DNA of 64,000 nt from Epithemia pelagica (taxonomy: Eukaryota; Bacillariophyta; Bacillariophyceae; Surirellales; Surirellaceae). The translations under genes and the position numbers were made by a program. Under the pieces are notes generated by a model. It ran no database searches. It saw nothing but the letters and a program-made list of their open reading frames with translations, and was not told the origin of the DNA. The stretch lies in assembly GCA_946965045.2 (NCBI GenBank), contig OX337231.1, positions 1-64,000 on the forward strand. Reading direction: 5' to 3'. Shown here piece by piece: positions 28,853 to 39,341 of this stretch (positions are counted from its first letter, which is position 1; every line of letters begins with the position of its first letter).

Positions 28853-31596
28853 TTCTCTCCCGAGAGATAATCCGACAATCTGTGATATGCAGAACCACTC
28901 AAATCGAGGAAGTCCATCAATTTCTGACCAAAACTCATCGAAATACTTCCAGACATCAGTGTTACGGCGACTCCAAGTGCAGATATTTCGGGCAAGTCAT
29001 CCCGTGCAAACCAGTTGGGCCAATTCTCATGACATAGATCGTTCTTTGCCAACATCTCGACGCATAAACCATCATGCAAACCCAAAGTTTGTGATGCCTT
29101 TTCCAAGAGGGCTTTGACTTTGACCATTTGATAGCTAGCCAAGAAGTTGTAGGGCACAAGAAACATGTTGGTCGAAGTCTTCAGTCCTCGAATGGATTCC
29201 ACCACACAACGCACCAAGATGTTCATGGTTTTGCCCGATCCACAAGGTTGAAGCATAAGTTTATGTCTTCCCGGTGAATTGGTGCACATATCAATTGCTG
29301 TTTCTTGATTGCCTCGGAATGTTGCCTCTTCATTACCCAACAACAATTGTAATGCTTCTAACCGATGCTGACGCCTTGTTATTGTCAGCTGATGGCATAC
29401 CGAGTCCACGATCATACATTTGGTACCGATGTAACGATGAAATCGGGCATAGTAGATCTCATGACTGTTGCTCACGCGTGTCTGGTAGTTGGACATTGCA
29501 GTCTGTTGGGAGTGCTTACTCAACTCACTCAATGCTGTTGAAGAGACCAATGCCTGACTGTTGCTGTCTGGAAAGAGCAAGTTCATAAGAGAAGTCCAGA
29601 ACTGTCGAACAACCACCGAACCAGGACGATTATCCAAGCTGAAAATCTCTTGGGCAACATCCTCAAAGAAAAACCTCCGGTCATTACCATATTGTGGAAA
29701 AAATCTCCTTGCATTGGGCCCATTCCAAACTTTCAGCACCACAACTCTGTAGAGAAATAGACACCTTGCTATGATCCGAGGCATCTTGTGTTCAACGGGG
29801 GGTCGATCATAAGCTTGCAGTTTGGGTTGTTTACGACTCGGTGCAGAAACATATAAATCTTGGTAGTTTGTATTTTTCCACCGAAGCTGAGTCACATCGA
29901 GACAATGGACCTCTGAGAACCGATCTGCACCACAGCCAAATCCGTGGATGGCAAAATCCATCAAGGCAGTTAGTCGTTCGAACTGACTTTTCACCAGCTC
30001 CTTGCATTCCAAATCTTGTGTGTTGGTACCATCTGGCAGCGATCCCAAACCCTTGGACCACTCCACAATAGTCAAGTCACCATCTAAGCAGAGGAATTTC
30101 TCGTATGCCTTTCCGACAAAGCATGCATCAAAAATACCATGGGCCTTTTCCACAACCGTAGGAACGACCTTAGACCAATGTGCTTTTTGGAATGCATGTC
30201 CATCAACAATGATATTGAAGAACTCATCGACCACAACCTCCCTTTTAGGAGGCTTCTCTTGATATTGCTTCCTCCTAGAATAAATCTTAGGACAGAGAAA
30301 GTGTATTGTAGGACAATGTCTGTACCATTCCATGACCTGCTCGACCAACTTGCCCTGCCCATCGTAGTATTTTAAGCCAGCCGCAACCCCACAGCGAAGC
30401 AGATGTAAAAGGTCAGCTAGAAAGAGATGAAAGAAGACATGAGATTTGAACAACCAAGTATATTCATTGACAGGGGGAAAGGGGGACTCACCGAGTTCTT
30501 GAGCGGCAACTCCACATGATTTCAACCTCAAGCCATTCTTCGTCTTAGTGAACAACCTCTGCCGAGAGAACAGTAACACTACCCCTGAGTCGGACCAAGA
30601 AGAAATCTCACTGTCGAGTACCAACTCTGTCAGGAGTGACCCAAGAACACAATTTTGGAATGCAGTGTCCACAGAGAATCCATCACCTTCAACCTGGCGG
30701 CAAAAATAGTCCCATCTCTTCCACTGCCTCTGATGCAGGAAACACAAGAGAGAGAGGAGTAGAGGTTTCACTCGTTTGTCATAATCACGTCGATGGCTGA
30801 AATTCCATGAGTGATCCACATCACCATCATGGAAAGCAAACTTAGCAATCTGACTCCGAATGTCTGCTGGAATCCCCATTACGATCGAAGCCATCCTGTC
30901 CAGAAGGTAACAACCAACCTGATAGAGTCGGTTGATTGCAGTGTTATTTCCTCTCTTATGATACTCGGCTTCAAACATAATTCCTTGTTCAATGTCTCCA
31001 AGGGCATTCTCCAACGTGCCAGGAATCATATTACTCAGTACATCGGGCCACCTTCCCAAAGTGTCGCTTGGATGCAATAATGGTTCAATCGAACTTGCAA
31101 ACTTGTTGGGTAACCTGCTGCAGGGCAGCGGCATGGTAAATGTTGAATTCTCAACTTGAATTATTGGGGTCCAGTTGGTTTCTTGCTGCATGGTTTCTCT
31201 TTGGGGCCTTGGCATGAAGCAGCCACACTTCAGCTTGAGGAAAGTCTTGGCAATGACTTTGGCACTAGCGCAACAACCAGCAACGTGCTTCTCGCACAAA
31301 AGCTTCACATGAAACATCTTGTCACAGTCACTACAGAAATACTTGATTCTTGTATCATTTGACTCATGAATGAAACAATCAAACGGTTGGTTGTTGGCAT
31401 TCTCCACAAGAGTGTGTATTTTGTTACCAAGATGTCTCCCAGGAAAGCGAAAGGACACCCCATGAATTTTGGAGCAGGTCTTGGCGTGGCGGGCAAGACA
31501 CTTCATGTTTGCTCGGAAACCACCACCACAGAGCTTACAGACCAAGCCACAGGGTGTGGCAAAGTCCACAAGCCCCAAGTAATCGTCAAACTCCAT
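28853..31596 (-). pseudogene. Family D zinc finger / recombinase-like / helicase, 3'-truncated
   Basis: I start it at the ATG at 31596 (MEFDDYLGLVDF). Two C2H2-type fingers are visible (CKLCGGGFRANMKCLARH and CSDCDKMFHVKLLCEKH). The family region HGFGCGADRFSEV...LRW, VVRQFWTSLMNLLF and KHSQQTAMSNY keeps the Arg, Arg, His and Tyr positions with the same His-to-Tyr spacing of nine. Helicase Walker A is PCGSGKTMN, with K-T instead of the K-S of the other families. A segment with FLVPYNFLASY (motif Ia) and LMSGSIS (motif III) follows. A clear DEVH box is not visible: the region between them reads ARDDLPEISALG, so motif II may be deleted or degenerate. The gene runs into the A1 terminus at the seam. 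It is non-functional as it stands. Confidence 0.8.
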
Positions 31597-31699
31597 GGTG
31601 GCTGTTGTCGTTCCTACGGTCAAAATAGGTTTGGGACGTATGACCCTTTGCAGCCAAAAAAGAGGCCCTAAAGAGGGTCATTCACCTCAAAAACTGAAA

Positions 31700-31949
31700 A
31701 GGCCCTAACACCAGAGATCATTCACCTCAAAATCTTTGAGCGACAAGAAGGAATATGGTTTACTATGGAGAGTTAATGTAGGTTTGCAAATCGACCTTCT
31801 TGTGGTCGAAATCGACCTTTTTGTGGTCGCACTAAAATTTCGCACGCAACAATACAGTGATTCAAAATTGACCTTTTTGTGGTCGCGCATGTGATTCTAC
31901 AGAATGAGCTTAGTGCGCACGACAAAAAGGTCGATTTCTAGCAAAACCC
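31700..31949. repeat. Family D terminal iterons
   Basis: Repeats of the type TCGACCTTTTTGTGGTCG lie at 31791-31808, 31811-31829 and 31868-31885, with a partial inverted copy at about 31919-31934 (CGACAAAAAGGTCGA). The ends of each unit (CGACC/GGTCG) are themselves inverted, so each can form a small hairpin. Confidence 0.7.
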
Positions 31950-31955
31950 TTAGGG
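31950..31955 (+). other. Telomere-unit seam 6
   Basis: TTAGGG after AACCC joins the family-D 5' terminus (left) to a 5'-truncated family-B gene (right). Confidence 0.75.
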
Positions 31956-34814
31956 TCTATGGAAAAAGGCAGGCATCTTATAGAAGAAGTGCAAAAATGT
32001 CCTGTATTGCACGTTCTGGCACCAATCATTCGGAGAATGAGAGAACTTACCAAACAACTTCCCAAGCAGAACAAAGTCACTGTGAACTCAACACGGGACA
32101 TCATTGTGCGATCCCACATGTTCCGCTATGACATCTGGTCACGTTTGATTGGAACCATTGCTATCAAATGCGATCAAATTTTCACAACACTTTTCGATGG
32201 AGAGACTTGGTCGATTTTCACACGATTATCACAATACTTGGTTGTATTGGAGGACGGGAATGGGTCCTTCAATTTCTCCACTGAAATGGATGGACAAGAG
32301 TTGAAGTCCAGTGAACTTCGACTAAAAGATCAACTAGAGAATGTGACAATCGAACACTACATGAAAGAGCTTGTCGGCCTCATGGACATGTCTTTCCATG
32401 GAACTGGAGGTGGTGCGATGAGGTACGAAGAACTTAAAAGGATGACAAACAAACACTGCAAGTGGCACAATAGCACAATCTACTATGTGGCGACCACTAT
32501 CAAACGCTTCAATCACAAACAACGTCAAACAACGATAGAAAGGAAACTCCCTGAGAAATTGGCTCGATTCTATTTGCTGTATGACTTTCTCTCCCGACAG
32601 ACCATTGGGCCCAATGAGATGTCCCCCCAATTTATGCTGGGGACAAATCCAGAATCAATGCAAGTGACTGTGCAACAAATCTTCGGACTGCAGACTCTTC
32701 CCGAGTGTCTAGATATTCGACACTTGTGGACATCCATTTCGAACATTGTCTTTTCGAAGAACTCACTTTCCGGCAAACTCGCGGTCGACGAAAATATTGC
32801 ACGACTCTCGGGTCATTCGGCCCAAACCCACAATGACTTCTATGCATCAAAGGAAGAAGGATGCCAAGAGACTATATACGAGATATACCACAATGCAATT
32901 GGTCAAGGGGAGCTCAACGAGACCTACCATCTGGCCCCACTGTCCATCCCAGACCTTGACTATGCCTTGAAAATTTTGTACGGCGGGACTGCTCTGTATC
33001 GAAGTACCGAGCAACAACAGATGGTTTATACGACAATCAATCAAAAGCATGAAAATTATCATGTCTCCCTTGAATGTGGAGGAGGCAAGAGCCTAGCATG
33101 GACTCTACCTGTTTTTGCAAAGACTTATTTTGGGCGCCACATGGCGGGACTACACATTGTCATCCTACCCTACAAGTTTCTTGCAGCCTTTCATGTGTCC
33201 CAGCTACAACAGCTTTTCGATAAGAAGGTTGTTGCCAAGATTGCCTTTCTACAAAATTCAATGGTCAGCCAGAATTCCTATCCAGATTTTCTTGACGATG
33301 TGGGAGGAAATTTTCCAGATGTGATGTTCTGTACGGTGGACTCGATCGGGAGTCTTTTCAAATTTCACCATCTCTTTGTGCATGAACTGTCATCAAAACA
33401 CAAAAATGCCCGATTTTATCTCGATGAAGTGCATACACTATTCAGTGAACAGTTCAGAATAGCATATGACAACATACAGAACATCGGGCAATTTGGGGTG
33501 CCCCTCACCACACTCTCTGGGACTCTTCCCGGGCCTCTGGTAGAAAGTCTTGATGAATACTTGGGCCTTCGTCTCGATCGATTGATTACGGGGAGAACTC
33601 TATTGGGAATCTTCCCTAAGGGTTTCCGAATTGAGACAGTCCAATCATCACAACTAGTCCATGACACAGTGATCTGCACCAAAGGCAAAGTAACCACAGA
33701 GTCATCAACCTGTGTACATGTGATTGTGGCGACTAAACAGCAGTGTACCGACATTGCACAGTGCCTCAAGCAATCAACCAACCTTTCTGTTGAAGCTCTG
33801 TCATCGGATGAGCCTTCAAGTAGACAAGAAGCAGTTGCCCAGCAGTGGAGATCTGGGGACATCCGAATCTTGGTCTCAACAACATGTGCACTATGTGGTA
33901 ATGAGAATCACAATTGTCGACATGTGATTGTATGCGGCATGATATACAGTCTAATGAACATCGTCCAAGCTGTGGGAGGCCTACGGCCAAGTCAGAGAAA
34001 GCCTGATGGGAGTGTCACATTGTTGTATAGCACAGGACACACGGCAAGGGATCTCCAAGAAGACCAGACATTGAGGCTACTTGAAGACAAAGGATTACTG
34101 ACTGGATCTGAATCAAGAGCTCACCTTGAGTCGGTGTTTGGCTCAAGTTCAATAGCAATGTGGCTGGCCGAAAGAACATGCCGAGTACAAGGTCTGTCAA
34201 GACGATTCGGATTGGAGGTGGATTGCTGTGGTGTGTGTGATTGGTGTGTTGAACAATCAAGTCAAAGTGGACACTCCAGAGTCAGGGAGAGGGTCAGGAA
34301 TGAAGACATTGATGCGGAAAAGGCTGAATCCTATCTGGCAAGGCTTACAAGAGAATGCATTGTGTGCAAGGAGGCAGGATGCAATGGTGAAAGCTGTCTG
34401 CCCTATGGAGCATGCTTCAACTGTGGTCAGCCAGGTCACCAGAGAGGACAGTGCCGAGTCGATTTCCAAACAGTCTTGAGCAACAAGGCCTGCTTTTACT
34501 GCTTTGATGTGTTCAGCAGGCGCGGCTACAAGCAACACCATCCCAGTGCATGTCCTTTACAACGAAGATTGAAGCGGCTGATGATCGATGTATATGAGTC
34601 AAGGAAGACAAATGGACAATCCAGAGCAATGACTGATTTCATGTCCGAAGTAACATGTGACAGCCATTCGTTTCATGCTTTTCTGTGTCAGAGTGTTGAA
34701 CAACGGATGGGCATGACAGTGACACAGACACCTCATGCAACCACAGCAGCCAGACCATCTGTGGCACGACCAGCTCTACCAAGGAATCCATATGCAAAGA
34801 AAGCATTCAAGTAG
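31956..34814 (+). pseudogene. Family B recombinase-like / RecQ-like helicase, N-terminus missing
   Basis: The frame is open from the seam to a TAG stop, about 951 codons from the first ATG at 31959. Counting from that ATG, R155 (AMRYEEL), R254 (IRHLWTS), H286 (SGHS) and Y295 (DFYAS) match the tyrosine-recombinase pattern. The two Arg are 99 residues apart and His-Tyr are nine apart. Walker A (ECGGGKSLAW), YLDEVHTLFSE, TLSGTLPG and motifs IV-V follow. Motif VI reads AVGGLRPSQR, replacing the first Arg that the left-arm copy keeps. The tail has CCGVCDWC, CIVCKEAGCNGESC, the knuckle CFNCGQPGHQRGQC and a last Cys/His finger. The N-terminal zinc-finger part is lost; family C suggests what it looked like. 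Confidence 0.85.
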
Positions 34815-35212
34815 ATAGTATTAAGTTAGTAGTTACAATGTGTCGGGTTAAAGACCATCATCAAAAGGCCCATAGAAGAGTCATCTCACAAAAAATCTAA
34901 TCACGTCTCACAAAAAAATATTAGGCCCAAAGAAGGGTCATTTCACACAAAAATCTGACCCAGTCGCACTTGTAGTGACGGGAACTGAAACTAGTCGAGC
35001 TAGGACTAACTAATAAGCATGGGCATAGGTATGACTAGACTAGGGCTGTTCTAGTGGGCTGTTCTGCAGTGGGACAGCAGGCTGTTCTGCAGTGGGACAG
35101 GGCACTTCTGCAGTGGGACAGAGGGCGGTTCTGCAGTGGGACAAGTGGGATGGGGGCTATTCTGCAGTGGGACGCTAAAGTCTACGTAGGCCTACGGACA
35201 GGCACTTTCTCC
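34815..35212 (+). repeat. Family B 3' tail with tandem repeats
   Basis: The tail holds repeated phrases around TCACAAAAAATCTAATCACG and GGGCCCAAAGAAGGGTCAT, then five or six copies of the GTTCTGCAGTGGGAC core (35050-35172), then the terminus CTACGTAGGCCTACGGACAG...TTTCTCC. It matches 12932-13327 on the other arm. Confidence 0.75.
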
Positions 35213-35218
35213 TTAGGG
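35213..35218 (+). other. Telomere-unit seam 7
   Basis: TTAGGG joins the family-B 3' terminus (left) to a 3'-truncated A1 gene (right). The intact A1 gene reads CCCTAC at 17538-17543, so five bases of the telomere unit are already present at the breakpoint. Confidence 0.82.
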
Positions 35219-37609
35219 CACGACTACCATATAGGTCTTGGGAGCCAAGTGATGTAGCTTGGCTCCTACCACCGGGACTAACCATGATAGTGACTTGCCA
35301 CCTCCACATGGTAATCCAAAGTGTCCATGACATGTGCTTTCTCTCGATGCAAAAGCCAACATGGCGTGTTGTTCAGAACACGTGTATGTGGCACTAGGCC
35401 CAAAGAGTTTGTGCAATGTCCTCAATATCTCCCCATCCGTCAAGTCTCGTTTCATGGTCACTGATTCTTTCCCAACAGACTTTTCACCCAGTGCTTTATG
35501 ATATGTCTCGAACAAGTCTTCTTTTGCAGCTACATTGCTTGACCCATAATGGTCACGATGTGTTATGAGGCTGTGACCTGACTGTTCAGCCACAGTCTTG
35601 GTTGTGTACTGATTCTGGATCGACATTTCATCAAACTCCGGGAAAAGAATATTAGAGATTGATCTCCACAAGTGCCTTACTTGGGTGCAATCCGGTCGGT
35701 TTTCGAAGCCAAAGATTGTTGCCACAGCATCGGTCATCTCGTGTACCCTGTTATTTCTCACTGGTACAAGTCTCCGCAAGTCATGCTTCAGCTGTGACTG
35801 AAGGTGTTGACATACAACTCTGAAGACCAAAAATATGCGTCCAAGTGACTTGGGTAGCTTGTGTTCAACAAGCTTTCCAGGTTTGTTGTTGAGTGCAGTG
35901 TATACTTTCTCGGTGTGACTGTAATAGTAGCATTGTTGGCCATGCCAACGAATGCTACTAAACAGACACCTTTCAATTTCTGCATATCGCATGGAGCCCA
36001 ACCCTGTTCCGTGGAATGCAAGTTCCAAGAATGATACCAGAATATCAACAGATGTTGCATTGAAGGCATGGTGCACTTGAATCACTTCAGATGTTATGAT
36101 AGAAGATTCTTTCTCGACCTGAAGAGACACCAATCCAGAAGATGGAGCCAAATTGACGTACAAGTGCAAATTTAGGTTGAGGAAATCAGTCCATTGGTCA
36201 CCAACCAGAAGAGTTCTGAAAGATGAAATACACTCTTCTTCAATACATGGTACAACATTCGTCCAAATATCAAATTTAAAAAGGAAGTTGTCAACCAATA
36301 TATCTTTTGTGGTTCGAATGGACACTTTCCGGGAAGATGGCATAAGTGCTTCTTTTTCGCGCATGCGTCGAATGGAACTTGCCAAGAAATTGATTGTTAT
36401 GGATTCCTGTGCCCGTTTTACTAGAGTCAAGGCCTGTTGAGAATAATCTTTGTCCATTTTGTAGATCAAGGAACATATACTCGCCCTTAGAATGGTGAGC
36501 AGAGCGGAATACATTGTTGCGATACGTGATGGGCCCAGTACGGACAATGACCCTGCGGTGTCCTTATGCCGCAAAGTCCGGCCAACCGCATAAGTCATGA
36601 GCATAGTATGGTGCCTGACAGAGTCAGGTGTCTCGAGACACAGATCAACAAGTAATGACTGTAAGTCACATTCTCTCTTCATAATGGATGGCTGCTGCTT
36701 GTGGATGAAGCACAACAATTTCTTGAGCTCTGGAACAAGTCGGTTTGGAAACTTGGTGAATGTGTAGGTCGTATTTGCTCCAGCATGTGACCCACTTTCC
36801 CTTGTACCATCAAATACCAAAAGCTTCGACCGAAAATTTGCTGGGACCATTTTCACATGAATTGGAGCGCCATGCAACAACCACTTCTCTCCAAAATCAT
36901 AGAAAAACTTGAGTATGGGTTCGTTGACTTCATCTTTGCCGGTAGTGGTTGTCAGAGAAAGCAAATTTTCCATCCGTTCTTGAAAGGTTGCTCCATCTGG
37001 CTTGGAAGAGTAGTGTTCCTCCTGAGCCAATGGATGAAACAAAGGAACAAAACAATCAACCATCTCCTCAGATACCATATGGAAAGTTTGGGTGACCGCT
37101 CTCTTTGTTTTCAAGATTGGATCCTCTTGGGAATATTTCATACTGACAGCAGTCATAGATACCAGCCTCCCACAAGAAGTGACCTGCAATTGTTCCCTCT
37201 CAGGCCCAATGGCTCCACAGGAGTTAGGTGAGGAGAGATGACGCATAACATTGCTGAGTCTTGTCCAACCAACAAGACACCTGCAAGAATATCCAAGAAC
37301 AGACCTCCCCGTGAAGAAGTTTTTTGCGGTATGAGGGTCTTCTTGCAAAATTTGCTAAAGGGACTGTTTTCTTGCAACAAGGAGTCGGTTGTCAGTTGCT
37401 GAGACACAGACTCCATGTTGATTTAGATGCCGCTGCATGGACCAAAGACTTTCTCCGAATGATTTCTTGCATATGCCGCATCCCATACCAAAGGGTGTCA
37501 CAATTGTAGCATCTAAACATGACAAGCCAATGCCCTGATCGGAACGGATCTTCTTCACAGGCGGTCTCCGGGATGGAGATGGCGTTCCAGGCCCATTGTT
37601 GGTAGCCAT
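35219..37609 (-). pseudogene. A1 helicase, 3'-truncated, one nonsense mutation
   Basis: The start is at 37609 (MATNNGPGTPSPSRRPP). A TAG at 37355-37357 replaces the GAG of the left-arm copy, the same mutation as in the 28106 copy, so the two right-arm A1 copies share a dead ancestor. After the stop the frame is open to the seam. It includes SMRYAEI, the region with RHLWRS (Thr to Arg change relative to RHLWTS), SGHSLITHRDHYG and Walker A GGGKS, and ends at TYMVVVP. DEVH and all later motifs are gone. Confidence 0.88.
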
Positions 37610-38096
37610 TGCTGGTTTCCTCGTGTGCATGGAACAGAGGAAGAGACATAACCAGCCGACTCTCAAGCACAAGCAAGGATGGGCCTCTTTGCAAGAGTCA
37701 TAATTCATGAAACAACAATGACCTTTTGTTGGGCCAATTGAGGTTTTCAGGTGAAGATGTTGGGCCTATTGAGGTTTTCAGGTGAAGATGTTGGGCGCGA
37801 AGGGGCACGCAGGCAAGCTTTTCGCGCCAAAAGAACGGGGGAACAACTAAGAGTGCGGTAATGGTTAGTAATCAATGAAATATAGGACTCATATTGAATA
37901 TGAGTGCTTAGAAATTAGACTTGAGCGGGGCATAGACATTCTGTGCTCATCTGCACAAGGGGCAGTGCTCTTTTGCAACAAAAGGCATATATAGCATTGC
38001 TCATATGCACAGATACTATAGCCCCTTGTGCTCATATGCACACGTTCAAATCCTACGGTCTCTAGTACTAAAGACACCCAAAAAAGGCAAATATCC
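35219..38096 (-). mobile_element. A1 helicase element, third copy, 3'-truncated
   Basis: The intact 5' terminus is at 38096, with iterons at 37935-38042, the 19-bp palindrome at 37888-37906 and the paired E2F-like sites near 37796-37830. The copy is cut at 35219 after motif Ia. It is nearly identical to 14662-17540. Confidence 0.8.
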
Positions 38097-38101
38097 TTAG
38101 G
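38097..38101 (+). other. Telomere-unit seam 8 (one G shorter)
   Basis: TTAGG rather than TTAGGG joins the A1 5' terminus to DNA of unknown origin starting ACACAAC. Confidence 0.7.
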
Positions 38102-39243
38102 ACACAACAGTATTCAACCCGAGAGCTAAAATGGTTCTTTTTGCCCCTATTTCTGGGTCTGTTGCATGAATTTGGCTCCAAAATGGAGTCGAGTGATGTA
38201 TGGAACTGTGGAGTAAGCAGCAAAATGGTCTTGCCAAACCACAGAGAGATTGAGATGGTTTTTCTATGTTGTTTTCCATCAGGAGAGATGCAGATTGTGG
38301 ACTAGACCGTTGGATTGGTTGAACCACAAAGTCAGATACAGTGTTGTGTTGGTGGATGTATGTGTGGAACGGAACCACCAAAGAGAATGAAGTTTGATTG
38401 GTGGATGTACGTAATGAGCGGAACCACCAGGAGTATGAGATTGGCTTGAGTGCCACTACCAGGAGTATGAAATTTGTGATCGGATATGGGAGAGCACGAG
38501 GGTCAGAGTCATGGTTTGGTTGTTCTCATGCAATTGCCTGAACAAGATCCATTTGGACTCGACCCATGTATTTGATTGTTGGCTCTGGCTATGCATTGCA
38601 TACTTCCCCATGTACTTTGTGAGTTGTTTGATCACGATGCAATGACAAAGATGGTTTATTTGGTGCTTAAGAAGGAGAACTAGAGGCACAATCACCTCGT
38701 CAGTGGACGCTGGAATCGCGAGGGGACCGAGAAATGGTCGCGGTAGTGGGCGGAATTTGGGCGATCTAGCTATCTGTCGGCGAGCCCTAGCCCCTCGCCA
38801 GTCGCTTCCCCTCGCCAGTCGCTTCTGTTGTTGGTAGATAACGTAGACACTTCTTTGTTTTGGACGATATTTCATCCAGCAACGAGGTCGTTTCTTGATT
38901 CGACAAAAATTCCTAACTTTTGCTTTTTTCGTGTACAAGAAGTATTCTTCTACAGACTTGTCGCTTTCCCGCCAAAAAAGCAAAAATCTAGCGCTAGTAG
39001 CTTTATGAGCCAATGAACAAGTACGGCCATATTGAATATGACCACTTGAGAAGTAAATAGAGGGCATAGGTAAATTCCTGGCTCAATCGCAACGGGGGTT
39101 ATGAAAAATTGCAGCTCATCTGCAAAATGAGCATAACAAATTTGCTCATATGCAACAAAGCACTGTAGGATATTCTGCTCATATGCACACGTTCAAATCC
39201 TACGGTCTCTAGTACTAAAACATGCCAAAAAAGGGGAAAATAC
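38102..39243 (-). mobile_element. Composite piece: unknown DNA plus an A3 5' terminus
   Basis: The right part (about 38911-39243) matches the A3 terminus at 26940-27278, including the E2F site TTTCCCGCCAAAAAA (38965-38979) and the iterons. The left part (38102-38910) has no recognised gene. It contains two diverged ~50-bp repeats around GGTGGATGTA and GGAACCACC (38350-38440), a doubled CCTCGCCAGTCGCTTC (38790-38828) and a stretch at 38711-38746 matching the polypurine tract and LTR start of the copia element at 63791-63826. The join between the two parts has no telomere unit. Confidence 0.55.
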
Positions 39244-39249
39244 TTAGGG
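39244..39249 (+). other. Telomere-unit seam 9
   Basis: TTAGGG joins the A3 5' terminus to a fragment of a family-B 3' terminus. Intact B tails have GGG at the corresponding point (35123-35125). Confidence 0.75.
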
Positions 39250-39336
39250 TGGTTCTGCAGTGGGACAAGTGGGATGGGGGCTGTTCTGCAGTGGGACGCT
39301 AGAGTCTACGTAGGCCTATGGACAGGCACTTTCTCC
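39250..39336 (+). mobile_element. Family B 3' terminus only (87 bp)
   Basis: Only two CTGCAGTGGGAC repeats and the terminal CTACGTAGGCCTATGGACAG...TTTCTCC remain. This is the smallest B remnant and shows how far a piece can be trimmed before the next joining event. Confidence 0.75.
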
Positions 39337-39341
39337 TTAGG
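39337..39341 (+). other. Telomere-unit seam 10 (one G shorter)
   Basis: TTAGG joins the family-B 3' terminus to a 3'-truncated family-C gene. Confidence 0.7.

Larger units (their letters stand above)
28853..31949 (-). mobile_element. Family D helicase element, 3'-truncated
   Basis: The intact 5' terminus is at 31949 (CTAGCAAAACCC, then seam 6). The element carries its own class of terminal repeats and about 914 codons of its gene. It is cut at 28853 just after helicase motif III. Confidence 0.7.
31956..35212 (+). mobile_element. Family B helicase element, 5'-truncated
   Basis: The element is cut on its left at seam 6 and keeps its intact 3' terminus at 35212 (GGCACTTTCTCC). Its gene reads away from the telomere, opposite to the A and D elements in this arm. 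Elements therefore attach by either end. Confidence 0.78.
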
